Part shown: piece by piece, positions 10,072 to 19,520 of the stretch
Layout: each line of letters starts with the position of its first letter
Numbering within the stretch: the first letter of the stretch is position 1
DNA from: Mucidula mucida
Lineage: Eukaryota > Basidiomycota > Agaricomycetes > Agaricales > Physalacriaceae
Assembly (NCBI GenBank): GCA_015501055.1
Contig: JADNYV010000404.1
Coordinates: forward strand, 1-31,346
Direction of reading: 5' to 3'
Length of the DNA stretch: 31,346 bases
Notes under the pieces: model-generated
Database searches by the model: none
Told to the model about the DNA's origin: nothing
The model's input: the letters and a program-made list of their open reading frames with translations, nothing else
Translations under genes and position numbers: made by a program

Positions 10072-10485
10072 ATGATCAACTGGTCCGTACCTTGGATTAC
10101 GTGAAGGCTGGCTATGCCCACACTGGACAGAACACACGATACTGGTTTGCTTCCACCCAGTCCTCGCTAACTATGGTACAACTCTAATCTGCTAGGGATT
10201 GATGCAAGCCTCGTGTGCTTGGAGCAGAAAGGTGCGTATCTCCACTCCTCTCACTATAATCAATGCGATCTGATCCAACCTAGAAATCAGAACACCCTGA
10301 CAGACTCGAACTGTGGCGGCTTTCGCACAGATAATTAACGCGCAGTGGGCAGGCGACGACACGGATGCGCAGCGATATCCGAACGAGCGGGAGACACGTC
10401 GGTAAGAGAAATGAGGGACACATGTGCAATGACGGGGTGCTATGAGCAGACTTTCATGACCTGTGCGATTGCTGGAAAGAAGACG
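10072..10485 (+). pseudogene. Truncated GH45 endoglucanase pseudogene
   Basis: This aligns with exons 1-3 of the intact GH45 gene at 13457. The ATG is present but the frame meets TGA after ten codons (at 10102-10104). The segment matching [12 protein letters not shown] is recognisable as CTATGCCCACACTGGACAGA. The exon-2 motif is damaged: GGACTGTTGCAAG has become GGATTGATGCAAG, which removes the Asp-Cys-Cys with the catalytic Asp. Exon 3 carries indels and in-frame stops. Similarity ends at the exon-3 donor (GTGAGG at 10486), and exons 4-7 with the second catalytic Asp are missing. The exon-2 donor here is an ordinary GTGCGT, whereas both intact paralogues have GC at that position. Confidence 0.9.
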
Positions 10486-10655
10486 GTGAGGGCTCAGCGA
10501 CCGTACTATCGTCGTCACGGAAAAGGATGCATGTCATTATGAATGATCGCTGGGACATTTACTAACAAAGAGCCTGCCTCTTTTCACATAACTGCCAAGG
10601 CTACGTCGTCGCGTACGGAAACGTCGCCCACAACCTACATATTATCACCAGAAAG

Positions 10656-11484
10656 CTATTCCGTCACATCGAAGTGTACGCGGCGCAGCCGTTTAGCGAT
10701 GGTGATAAATGCCGTCTCTGTTTCCAAAACATCGCCGCTGCGTTTTCTCTTCGTGATATGCGAAGGGGAGATATTCGGAGAGAAATCAGGTCTTGGCGAT
10801 AAGTAAGAAAACGGAGAGTTCGGAACTTTAGTTTGTGACGGATACATCGTCATGAATTCGCCTGTGTGCGACCGGTAAGTGGCCTCCGCTATGCGGTACA
10901 AGACGTTAGCACAAGAAGGCACTGGTTTGATCCAAATAGTAGCACAAGATGATGCATGATATGCCGCGAACACAGGATGGATATGGAAGCGGATCTTGGG
11001 TAGATTAGGGTGCGGGCATTCGTGCTTGCTCACGACACCGGTTAAAGGATGGCGCGTATAGATGGGTGCATGGACTCTATGAGAAAGTGGTGTATAGTCG
11101 AATTGAGAGGCCATTTTTATCTAAAGCAGGAGGGATCAGCAGCGGTAACTCGTCAAAAAGCGTACGGACTGACCTCGCGATCAAATCGAAAGCGTTCCGA
11201 CTGTATTGGCCACTTTTCGTTGTGCTCGTACAGAGACAAGATCTTTCCAAGATCATCCATAAGTTCTCCTGGTTCGAGACCATTGGTGAGCTCAAAGCGC
11301 TTTCCCTGATGTGATGTTTGAACTAGATGAATTGCGCTTTCATAGTGAAGGAACCTACATATCCAATATGCACTTCCGACTCATCAAATATGCGGTAGAT
11401 TACAGGCGGTTCAAATGAAGACGATCACGAGAAACAATTGAGGGGATGTGGGATATCGGGTTGGACGGCGGTGGATAGAGACAT
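10656..11484 (-). CDS. Hypothetical protein, three exons
   Basis: I do not recognise the family. Exons 11429-11484, 11174-11354 and 10656-11120 join through two GT-AG introns (donors GTGATC and GTCAGT) into 702 nt, 233 aa, in one frame. The predicted start MSLSTAVQPDIPHPLN is less certain than the rest. The middle exon reads as good protein: HLVQTSHQGKRFELTNGLEP, then KWPIQSERFRFDRE, which continues across the splice into IKMASQFDYTPLSHRVHAPI. Residues 80-190 are rich in His and Pro (PNLPKIRFHIHPVFAAYH). The C-terminus is basic then acidic (KRKRSGD...RRVHFDVTE). There are no membrane segments, signal peptide or obvious catalytic motif. It lies between the two duplicated blocks and reads against them. 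It has no counterpart left of TSR3, so it was probably already there or the duplication broke beside it. Confidence 0.68.
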
Positions 11485-11804
11485 GACTGAAAGCGCTTGG
11501 TGATGTCAGAGAGCAAGATCATTCATGTGGTGTCTAAATCTAGAGCATTATAGGACAAGAACAGTCAACAGATCTCAGTCTCACATGATACAGACACGTC
11601 TTATGCCCATGCTTGTCCTCAAGCAGTCAGCTGCATCAGCGACTGCCCGACGAATGTCTGTCTGTGGTTAATCATAAAGGCCCGCCGGTCTCAGCATCTG
11701 CGCTGCTACTTGGCGCGTATTACTATTAGCCGCGGTTGTTCTCACGTGATCGCTGTCTGGTTCAGAGTATACTCTGCTCTTGCTCTACTTGTTACTTATC
11801 ACAA
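11485..11804. other. Spacer with duplication boundary
   Basis: No gene is seen. From 11737 (GTTCTCACGTGATCGCTG) the sequence resembles the TSR3 promoter at 8115 onward. The segment corresponding to the TSR3 start codon (copy 1 at 8198) has been deleted here. Confidence 0.6.
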
Positions 11805-12737
11805 CATCTCGCCCAAGGCTCGTAGGAACAGCAACACGCGGCCATGGGAGCGTGCTCTGGTATCCGACATTTGTCCAGACAGCGCCGACGACAGTGTATC
11901 TCACAACGACATTAAAAAAACGAAATCAAAATCGAAGTGCCAGTCGCGATGTGGGTAGGCTACCTCTGACGACCGCCATATTCGCCAACTCAGGCGCACT
12001 GAGATTTGTGCCGCTGTTCTGGGAAGAATCTTTCGAGGCTGGGAGCTCACAGTCGGCGCCGGCTTTGGAGGCATTGTCGTTTCGTGCGTCTGTTTTCATT
12101 TATTGCAATCTCTCGACTAATTCGCTACCAGGCCGAAGGGAATATCGCTTGCCGCCAGGGACCTTATATTGCAAGGCGGACTAGCAGTTGTGGAATACTC
12201 CTGGGCACGCCTGGACGATGTACCGGATTCCAAGATTACGAGTCCCCATGACCGGTCATGCACGTTATGCATAATATACGTCTAATCCGCTAGTAGTGCC
12301 CTATCTCATCGCCACCAATCCTACAAACTGCGGCAAATCGTGGCGTCTAAACTGTGTCGAGGCTCTGGCAGCCTGGCTTTGATTCTTTTGCCGAAAAACT
12401 GCTTTCTGGATTCGGCTGGGGAGGTTCGTTCTGGAATGTCAACAAGTACGTCTCCTATATCCTGTCACAAGCTATTATTGGTTGCTTCCAAGGGCATACT
12501 TCGAACAGTACAAGTCGTGCAAGTCGTCAATCAGCGCTATGCAGGAAACGATCATTGCCGAGTTGGAGAAGAGCTACGAAGATTCAAGAAGAGAAAAAGG
12601 TATCTTCATCACATCTATGCATCGTCGGTTCGCTTCTATCGCATCAGATGAACAGCACGAGGATGGAGAAGACCTGTACTTTCGGAATTCCTTTCTCAGA
12701 CGAGGATGAAGACGCCGAAAAATCGACAAATGTATAA
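11805..12737 (+). pseudogene. Decayed TSR3 duplicate
   Basis: Collinear with the intact TSR3 gene at 8198-9303, with exons and introns in the same order and the same terminal codons (...NV stop at 12737). It is broken in several places. The start codon region is deleted. The N-terminal acidic segment is frameshifted before the conserved CCAGTCGCGATGTGG. The exon-2 start encoding DFDHCDP is missing. CCGAAGGGAA is followed by a small deletion, and CSW has become YSW. HER has become HDR. The intron-3 GC donor (T|GCACGT), the intron-4 donor and the WGGSFWNVNK segment are still recognisable. No single frame can produce a working enzyme. Confidence 0.92.
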
Positions 12738-13456
12738 TTTTTCGTTGATCAATCGAGTTTATTACCTCTGGACTCGATTGTTCTGTTCACGTTGAACCAA
12801 TATGATATAGCTGAACAGCTTTGCCTGTCTCAAGGTCCGTTTTCTAAGGGCACTACCACAGTCAAGTATCTGCGTCCGGGACGTCTCCTTTCGCACACAG
12901 GTTTCCATAACGCCAACTTCTGGGAGACACTTACGCGCAGGCCACCACTAGTCAGTCATGGTTCGGGGCATATGAGTTAATGTGCATCTATGCCGTGCTT
13001 GTACGGACACGATCATTAAGTTCGGAGTCATCGAGGAGGAGACGCGACGGCGACATGATTCCGTAAACTTGCCTTCAAAACGCCGACTACTTCTTCGCGT
13101 GCTCCTGTACCAGTTTCTTTGAAGCTGTTGGTCTCGGACTTTTCATGCAAGGTTTTCGAAAAGTCAATATGATACGCTTGGCGACTCCTTGCTGCGGCAC
13201 GCTTAATTGTCGGCGGAACATGACGCGTGGATTTTGTGTTCATTTCGCTTCTGACTTGAACGGCGGCCCTCTCCATCAGTCGGCGGTCGACGTCCCAACA
13301 GAAAGGCCTGCACATGTGCTCAAAAGTACGTCCTCAGTCTGTCACTCTCGCTATCGAAGATGTACCGCCGTCATGTCATGTTCTTTTTGTTATCCCGGAG
13401 TGTTAACGGGAAGTACAAAAGGACCTCGTCCATCCTTCAGCACTCCTCGTTTCAAC
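12738..13456. promoter_or_regulatory. Spacer and GH45-A promoter region
   Basis: There is no gene in these 719 bases. The stretch from about 13020 is shared with the region before the GH45 pseudogene. At the TATA position it has GTACAAAAGG (13411-13420), about 40 bp before the ATG. The paralogue at 15393 has GTATAAAAGG at the same distance, so this copy seems to have a weakened TATA element. The placement is by comparison; no transcription start can be seen. Confidence 0.5.
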
Positions 13457-14456
13457 ATGATCAACCTAGTCCGTGCCCTTGGAATTGCATTTCTTTTCGC
13501 GAAGGCCTGCTATGCCCAGACTGGACAAACTACGCGATACTGGTTGGCTTCCACGCACTACTGATTGCCAACTACCATTACTTTGATCTGCTAGGGACTG
13601 TTGCAAGCCCTCGTGCGCTTGGAGTGGAAAGGCACGTAGCGTCATCTTTCTCATTCTGATTAACGCGATATAACCTTGAGTAGGCCTCCGTCTCGCAACC
13701 TGTCCTCACCTGCGACAGGAACCAGAACGCCCTGACGGACCCAAACGTCAAGTCCGGTTGTGACGGCGGCACAGCTTTTGCTTGTGCAAACAACTCGCCA
13801 TGGGCGGTCGACGATAACACCGCGTACGGATTCGCTGCTGTGCGCATTAACGGCGGCACAGAGTCGTCGTGGTGCTGCGCGTGCTACGAGTTGACTTTTA
13901 CGAGCTCTGCGATCGCTGGAAAGAAGATGGTGAGTAGCGGACTTGGTGTATCTGCACTGAATGACGAGTTTTTTTAAAAAACGAATAGATTGTGCAAGCT
14001 ACGAACACGGGCGGAGACTTGGGCCAGAACCACTTTGATCTGATGATTCCTGGTGGAGGTGTAGGTGCCTTTGCTCAAGGTTGTCCGGCGCAATACGGAA
14101 GCTGGAATGGCGTACGTTCTTGATTGTTTGCTTATCGTGCGATTTGTCTTGATGTCATGCATAGGGCGCCACCTACGGAGGAGTCTCGTCTCGTGCGGGG
14201 TGCGATAGCCTTCCAGCAGGTCTGTGATTGCCTCTGATCTATTCCTATGCCGTCTAGCTAACAGAATTTGATATATACAGCTGTCCGTGAAGGATGCTAC
14301 TTCCGCTTCGGTACGTAGATTAAAATTCTTTACACGGCGAAAGACTCATGTTGTGATGTAGACTGGTTCCAAGGTGCAGACAACCCGAGTGTTTCGTTCC
14401 AGACGGTCACTTGTCCCAGCCAGCTTACCGCCATTTCTGGATGTACTCGTCATTAA
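13457..14456 (+). CDS. GH45 endo-beta-1,4-glucanase, copy A
   Basis: Seven exons: 13457-13542, 13595-13631, 13684-13929, 13989-14111, 14165-14219, 14281-14310 and 14362-14456 (672 nt, 223 aa). A signal peptide of about 20 residues ([20 protein letters not shown]) precedes a single GH45 domain with no cellulose-binding module. GH45 enzymes invert at the anomeric carbon and cleave internal beta-1,4-glucan bonds outside the cell. The signature [14 protein letters not shown] carries the first catalytic Asp (D30). The second lies in [13 protein letters not shown] (D140), with the stabilising Asp in GGDLG (D133). Numerous Cys fit the family's disulfides ([22 protein letters not shown]). Exon 2 ends AAG|GCACGT, a probable GC donor. 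A GT alternative would insert Ala-Arg-Ser. Exons match copy B one for one. Confidence 0.96.
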
Positions 14457-15392
14457 ACATCAAGTGAAGGTTTTTCGTCTTTCGAATCAATCATGTTTTG
14501 CATAGGAAAAGCCATCCAGCTCGCTCAGTCAAGACAGCAAAGATGTCTACAACGCGACGCTGTTATGTCACGTGATGATACCTTTATCCTCTCTTTCAAG
14601 TGTCATAAGAGCAAGCAACTGCGAAAACGATAGGGCGCTTAGCTATCTTCTTTACGTGTCTCGGGACAAACCATTAAGGGAGTCAGCTTTGATGGTCTGC
14701 TCATCCCAAGAGTGAGACTGAATATCATAATAGTAAGCGTTTGCTTGTTCTGAGACGTTCTCAGTACTCACCTTGCGCTATTCCTCTTCTGAATTAACGA
14801 GGTTGGCATATCCCAATATACGTTCTGAGCTCAAAATCATCCGATCAGCATCCGAAGAAAAAATGAAGGACTCGTAAACTTGACCAGTACAGAGACGCCT
14901 CCCCTTCACTGACTATTTGAGTCGGCCGAAGGTCTCCCTAGGCTCAGGACTTCATTTTGCACAGGTTCATTGATCAATAGGTCTGATTCTGTAAGTATTA
15001 CAGTGTTGTACTCTTGCACTCGTGCCTTCCTGCCTCCGAGGTAGCCTAGTTTCAAGACGGAAACTCCACTTTCTTTGACAGCTCGCAGCCCTCGCCGAAT
15101 TGTCGGAAGCGTGGAACGCGCGAAATGACAGGCCTTCGTCTACCCCAATATCGCGGTCATATCCATTTCAAGCGTATGATGGCCGCCTTCGGATAGAGGT
15201 CGGATGCAAAGGCCTCGACGCGCCCTCCGTGAGCTATTGTTGTCAGACGCGGGCCCCACAGCTGTACGTACTCTCACAACGGAAAAAACCCGTCGGGATC
15301 CCATGATGTTGTTTCCCCGAGAATAGTAGTGACCGGTACGAAATAGTATAAAAGGAGGACACCAACAGCCTGACTTCTCCAGCAGTCTAACC
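14457..15392. other. Spacer between the two GH45 genes
   Basis: 936 bp with no supported gene. It contains the 3' flank of copy A and the promoter of copy B. I saw no clear remnant of a TSR3-like gene here, so copy B did not arrive as another whole TSR3-GH45 block, or that part is lost. Confidence 0.5.
15347..15354 (+). promoter_or_regulatory. TATA box of GH45 copy B
   Basis: TATAAAAG sits 39 bp before the ATG of copy B, inside GTATAAAAGGAGGAC. The aligned position in copy A and in the pseudogene reads TACAAAAG. Confidence 0.7.
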
Positions 15393-16393
15393 ATGTTCAC
15401 TCCCGTGCGTACACTCGGAGTTGTATCGCTCTTCGCGGCAACAAGTTACGCGCAGTCCACAGGATCAACTACCCGTTACTGGTTGGTTTCTTGGACGACA
15501 TGTTAGCGTTTGCTTATTGTCTGCCATCATTCCACAGGGACTGCTGCAAGACTTCATGTGCTTGGAGCGGAAAGGCGCGCTGCCTCGTACCACGTTCCGT
15601 AACCTACGCGACCTAACTGTTTTGCTAGGCTTCTGTAACCGCGCCTGTCCTCACTTGCGACGCGAACCAAAATACATTAACCGACCCCAACGTTACATCC
15701 GGTTGCGACGGCGGCACAGCGTTCGCGTGTGCGAACAATTCGCCCTGGGCGGTCGACGACAATACCGCGTACGGATTTGCGGCCGTGTCTATTGCTGGCG
15801 GCTCAGAATCGTCGTGGTGCTGTGCGTGCTACGAGCTCACATTTACCAGCACGGCTATCTCTGGCAAGAAGATGGTGAGTATGCAGATTGTCTATGCGTA
15901 GTGAAAGTGTTCAAAGTGGTGGTTAGATCGTGCAAGCCACGAACACTGGCGGTGATTTGGGCTCTAACCAATTCGACCTGATGATTCCCGGTGGCGGTGT
16001 CGGAATCTTTACCCAAGGATGCCCTGCGCAATACGGAAGTTGGAATGGTGTACGTTTAAGTTTGTCTTCTTTCCAACTATTGTCTGAGTGTTGTCAAAGG
16101 GCGCGGCATATGGCGGTGTCTCCTCCCGCGCCGAGTGCGATAATCTTCCCGAAGGTTTGAAGGTTCCTTCCTCCTTGTTCACGAAACTGACCTTGTTTGG
16201 ACCTTTTGATATAGCTGTTCGCGAAGGATGTTACTTCCGATTCGGTACGTAGAGTTCTACTGTTTGCCACGATACAAAGCGCTAATTCTACGATACAGAT
16301 TGGTTCGAGGGCGCCGACAACCCGAGCGTGTCTTTCCAAGAGGTCACTTGCCCAAGCGAGCTCACGTCCATCACTGGATGCACGCGTGTTTGA
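15393..16393 (+). CDS. GH45 endo-beta-1,4-glucanase, copy B
   Basis: Seven exons: 15393-15481, 15538-15574, 15629-15874, 15927-16049, 16100-16154, 16215-16244 and 16299-16393 (675 nt, 224 aa). It has a signal peptide ([20 protein letters not shown]), then one GH45 domain. The first catalytic Asp is D31 in TTRYWDCC, the second D141 in [13 protein letters not shown], and the stabilising D134 is in GGDLG. Exons 2-6 have the same lengths and phases as copy A, and the long exon 3 is about 85% identical in protein. The exon-2 donor again appears to be GC (AAG|GCGCGC). A GT donor 12 bases on would add ARCL with an extra Cys. It probably acts with copy A in the secreted cellulose-degrading mix. Unlike copy A it has a perfect TATA box, so expression may differ. 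Confidence 0.96.
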
Positions 16394-16863
16394 TTCAAAG
16401 TCTACGACTTATGATACCATTTATCTTGTGAAATCAACACCTTCGTTCTCCTACCCAATACCGGATTTCTGCACAGAGACAGACTTGTCCGAGTCTCTTT
16501 CTTAGAGGCTGTTTACAAAGACTATCCCAGTCGCGTTCTTGGATTGAATAAGAGCCTGGAAGACAATCAAGTGATTGAATGGATGCTATGTAACCTTTGT
16601 TCAACGGCTCCCAATCGTCCACTCCAGTTCCTTTCTGGTATGGAGCAGTTGGGCTAGTCACTGCGAGTTTGTGACAGCAATTTCGGCACCATCAGATGTG
16701 ACTCAAATTCTTATTTGTCTGACCAAACAGCTCCTTTTCATGAGTAGAACAAATGCCTGAGACAGATTTTTATTTGGGTCAAAATTGAGTGAGCTGAGAT
16801 TTCGACGCGGCGCCGGATTCCATCACCTTCCTAATATGGTAATGCCTCGGCACGTGCCTGCGC
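16394..16863. other. Spacer, probably right flank/3' end of DNA transposon
   Basis: Between the GH45-B stop and the transposase stop there is no gene. The transposon's terminal inverted repeat should fall here, but I could not identify a convincing match to the other side (26102-26609). Confidence 0.4.
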
Positions 16864-18980
16864 CTAAGCATCCATCTGACGCGCCACAGTCTCCGGAATA
16901 CGGCGATGAGACTTGTACTGACGAGAACCATAATCCAGAACCTTCTTCTGAGCATCTTTCGCATCCAGACCATCATGATATGCCTCGCACCAACAAACAG
17001 TGCGCTGCTCCCATCTCCAGATCGTCTCGAGTTTAACACTGGCGAGCGCTTTCGGCATATTAACCCTAAGCCCATCAAATGTGTAATCACAGTTCTCTCA
17101 AAGATACCGCTTCACGGCACCCCAAAAGTACTCTATGAAGTTAAGTTCACAGTGATACTTTGGGAGAAACTCGCACAGATGTCCGGCTGCCTTGATGGTC
17201 TCCTGAACAAGAGAGTGTTGCTCTTTGAAGTCCGGCTGCTCTGTAAGAATGGTGGTTGCACAGCATGTCTTTGAAGTGCATCCTTTTTTGCACTTCATTG
17301 TGAGTTTATTCCGCCAAAGTCCACGCTCTTCAAGTACGGCACGCATCCCCTTTGGTTCATTCGGGAACTCACAATGATCTGAGCCAAAAACCATGGGCTG
17401 GGAGACACGTACACCATCTTTGATGAACCATCCATCACGCATGAAGGCCTGTTTCCCACCGGGACAAAGATTCATCCTCGAAACAACCAGGGCATCGTCT
17501 CCATATGCAGAATGTCCTTGGGAGTTATCGATGAGGAACAGAGCTTGATAACCGGCGCCATGAGCATTCTCAAACGCGGGAATGATACGTTCTTTGAGCT
17601 GGGAACAGAACACGGCATAAGTATCATGGAGTGATCTGTCAACTGAAAGATGAAGATCATACCTGCTTAATAAAGAGCTCCCCGTTCCAATAGCCCTCGT
17701 AATTCTTGCCATACTCGAGAGTTTGGGAGGCCTCGGGGATCCATCCAACCATTGGAGTGACAATATCACTTTGGTGAAGACCACACCCAACACCCTTCTT
17801 GCGAAGCGGTTGTTCTCCTTTGAAAATCCAACTGGCCTTCAGACCATCATTAGCCTGGGCGGTCATCTCGTCATGTGCTGTTGGGACGAGTCGGCGGGTG
17901 ACAAAGGTGCCAACGGGATAATCAAGATAATTGGATGAGCCAACCTTCTCCTGCTCAACATTCCCAATCCTGTACCGAACAAGGTGTGGTCCATGCTTTA
18001 AAAGCATATTGGGCACATATCGTTCATTCCGATCCTCAACAACATCCGGCCGTTCATGCCCATCGTAATAAACAGCCTTCTTATGCTCCGTAAACTTGAA
18101 CCCTTCCTCCTGCATGATTTTCCGACAGGCCGAATAACTGATCTGCTTCTTAACCTTATAATGAACTCGAGGGAAGAGTTCAAGCTCGATATACTTCTTG
18201 AGTCCCTCGGGCATCTCTTTGTCAACAACTCCATGGCCGTACTCCCGAGCTTGATCAGGGATCATTGTACCATTCATGAAAGACTGCAGCTTTCCGGGGC
18301 TGGATGACCACTTGTTCGATCGAAGATAGTCTCGGATTTGAGCACAAATGGTGGGGTTGGAAAGAAAGGACCATGTTTTCCCATGCATTCCGCGGCGTGA
18401 AGTGGGAATTTCACAATTTGCAAGCCATGCTCGCACCCACAAGCGAACCAAACGACCGCCCGAGTTTTTTGACCATCCATTGGCCTGAGCGGCAATCTCC
18501 CATGCTTCAGTATGACTTTTGCTCTTCAGAACGAGACAAAGGTGGCCTTTGATTGCGCGCGCATGTTGCGCTTGAAGCCCGTTCTGATTATCGCTGCCCT
18601 GCCATACAGTTTTCTTTGATTTGATAAGGTTAGAGATGGTGGTGAGTGCATGCTCCATCTCCTTGCGGCGTGCATCTTTCTCCTGTGCACGTTGTTCGCA
18701 TATGGGAACATTGTGCTTGATGCGTTTCGGGGGAGGAGGGGGGCGAACACAAAATGATGCCTCCGTAGAGGTTGTGGGAGATGCGGGACGACTGGGAAGG
18801 GGACTTTTCCGCACTCGCGTATCCTCAACATCTGAGCCTTCGATATCAGACAGCAGATCAAAGGAATGTAACGGATTTTCATTAATGATGTCAGAAATAT
18901 TGGAATTGTAACCAGTAAATGGTGATACTGGGCGAGATGGAGAAGGGGATGGAAGTCGCGATGAAGATAACGAAGGAGAA
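16864..18980 (-). pseudogene. DDE transposase gene, 3' part (interrupted)
   Basis: This is the larger part of a transposase gene whose 5' part lies at 25421-26101, beyond an inserted retroelement. Exons here are 17663-18980 and 16864-17598, joined by a 64-nt intron (donor GTATGA). The reassembled gene has four exon pieces totalling 2688 nt (896 codons). The catalytic core resembles the IS630/Tc1-mariner DDE/D group: second acidic residue in LFLIDNSQGHS (about residue 675), third in HCELNFIEYFWGAVKRY (about residue 807), and a candidate first Asp in GLHQSDIVTP (about 617). A Cys cluster (MKCKKGCTSKTCC) sits inside the core. One nonsense codon, TGA at 17098-17100, follows FWGAVKRYL; a CGA-to-TGA change fits. 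After it the frame continues to TAG at 16864. Similar proteins are common repeat-encoded proteins in Agaricomycetes. The element is now inactive. Confidence 0.9.
18976..18980. repeat. Target-site duplication, left copy (GAGAA)
   Basis: GAGAA immediately precedes the 5' LTR and is repeated immediately after the 3' LTR at 25416-25420. A 5-bp duplication is typical of Ty3/gypsy integration. Confidence 0.93.
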
Positions 18981-19506
18981 TGTTATGAATCGCCATATTT
19001 TCACATTTTCAATCTTATCATATCTTATCGGGGGCTTGTCTTATCAACCAACGGACTGTTTCATCATCTGTTTCGTCACCGATCATACTCCTTTTCATTA
19101 CCAAAGCCGTACTCATGTTGGACACACACCCAACACATGGATGACATCATACATGCCATACCTCATGGACTACCTATTGTATACACACCACCGACACTCG
19201 TAGCACACATGGTTGTTTCAGTATTATTACTTACATGCAGTTACCACTCGTATTTAATGGTTTCATGGACTAGTAGCATACAACACTGGGTCAAGGGCGT
19301 GGAGTTATCCCTAGCGGAAACACGTATGGACAAGGAGTCCCAAACACAGGCTTACTAGTATATAAGCAGTAGTATAGTATCATTGTACTCTAGTTCCGAT
19401 CTCGTTTATACACCTGGCCTAGCCTAGTCTTACGAACACGAACATTTCTTCCTTAGTTCTTACTGTGGTACCTGGTTGAGTCTCGTGGCTTAGTCAGTCG
19501 CTAACA
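18981..19506 (+). repeat. 5' LTR of Ty3/gypsy element
   Basis: 526 bp, starting TGTTATG and ending CTAACA. It contains the promoter: TATATAAG at 19359-19366. It differs from the 3' LTR at four substitutions (two of them CG to CA) and two single-base indels. Open frames inside the LTR are present in both copies and are not genes. Confidence 0.97.
19359..19366 (+). promoter_or_regulatory. TATA box in 5' LTR
   Basis: TATATAAG lies 32 bp before TAGTTCCGATCTC (19391-19403). Transcription is therefore expected to begin at or next to that motif, which is the segment complementary to the primer site after the LTR. Confidence 0.65.
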
Positions 19507-19520
19507 GAAGATCAGAACTA
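19507..19520 (+). other. Putative self-primer binding site
   Basis: GAAGATCAGAACTA starts directly after the 5' LTR. It has no resemblance to a tRNA 3' end (no TGG start). Its complement TAGTTCTGATCT matches the predicted 5' end of the transcript (TAGTTCCGATCT, 19391-19402) at 11 of 12 positions. The one mismatch is at a CpG-type change. In Tf1-like elements the transcript's own 5' end folds back as primer; this arrangement fits. Confidence 0.6.

Larger units (their letters stand above)
8115..10485 (+). repeat. Tandem segmental duplication, unit 1 (TSR3 + GH45 pseudogene)
   Basis: This block is collinear with 11737-13929. The shared parts are the TSR3 promoter, all TSR3 exons and introns, the TSR3-GH45 spacer, and GH45 up to the end of exon 3. 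Similarity to the second unit ends near 10485, where the GH45 copy is truncated. Small indels are frequent, so the duplication is not recent. Confidence 0.88.
11737..13929 (+). repeat. Tandem segmental duplication, unit 2 (TSR3 pseudogene + GH45)
   Basis: Second copy of the block at 8115-10485, in the same orientation and offset by about 3.4-3.6 kb. Here the TSR3 part is broken and the GH45 part is intact. The GH45 gene continues past the end of the duplicated match, because copy 1 has lost its exons 4-7. Confidence 0.88.

Noticed and set aside
11268..11290. GGTTCGAGACC resembling a tRNA B box
   Set aside because: No A box or cloverleaf is present around it, and it is the antisense of a coding exon (LEPGEL).
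15421..15981. 186-codon open frame over GH45 copy B
   Set aside because: It runs through four introns and three splice junctions of the cellulase in the wrong frame for most of its length. The spliced GH45 model explains the region.
18919..19203. Open frames of 94 and 124 codons beginning MNRHIFTFS in both LTRs (second at 24892-25266)
   Set aside because: They lie inside LTR sequence, are disrupted differently by a 1-base indel between the LTRs, and show no protein motif.
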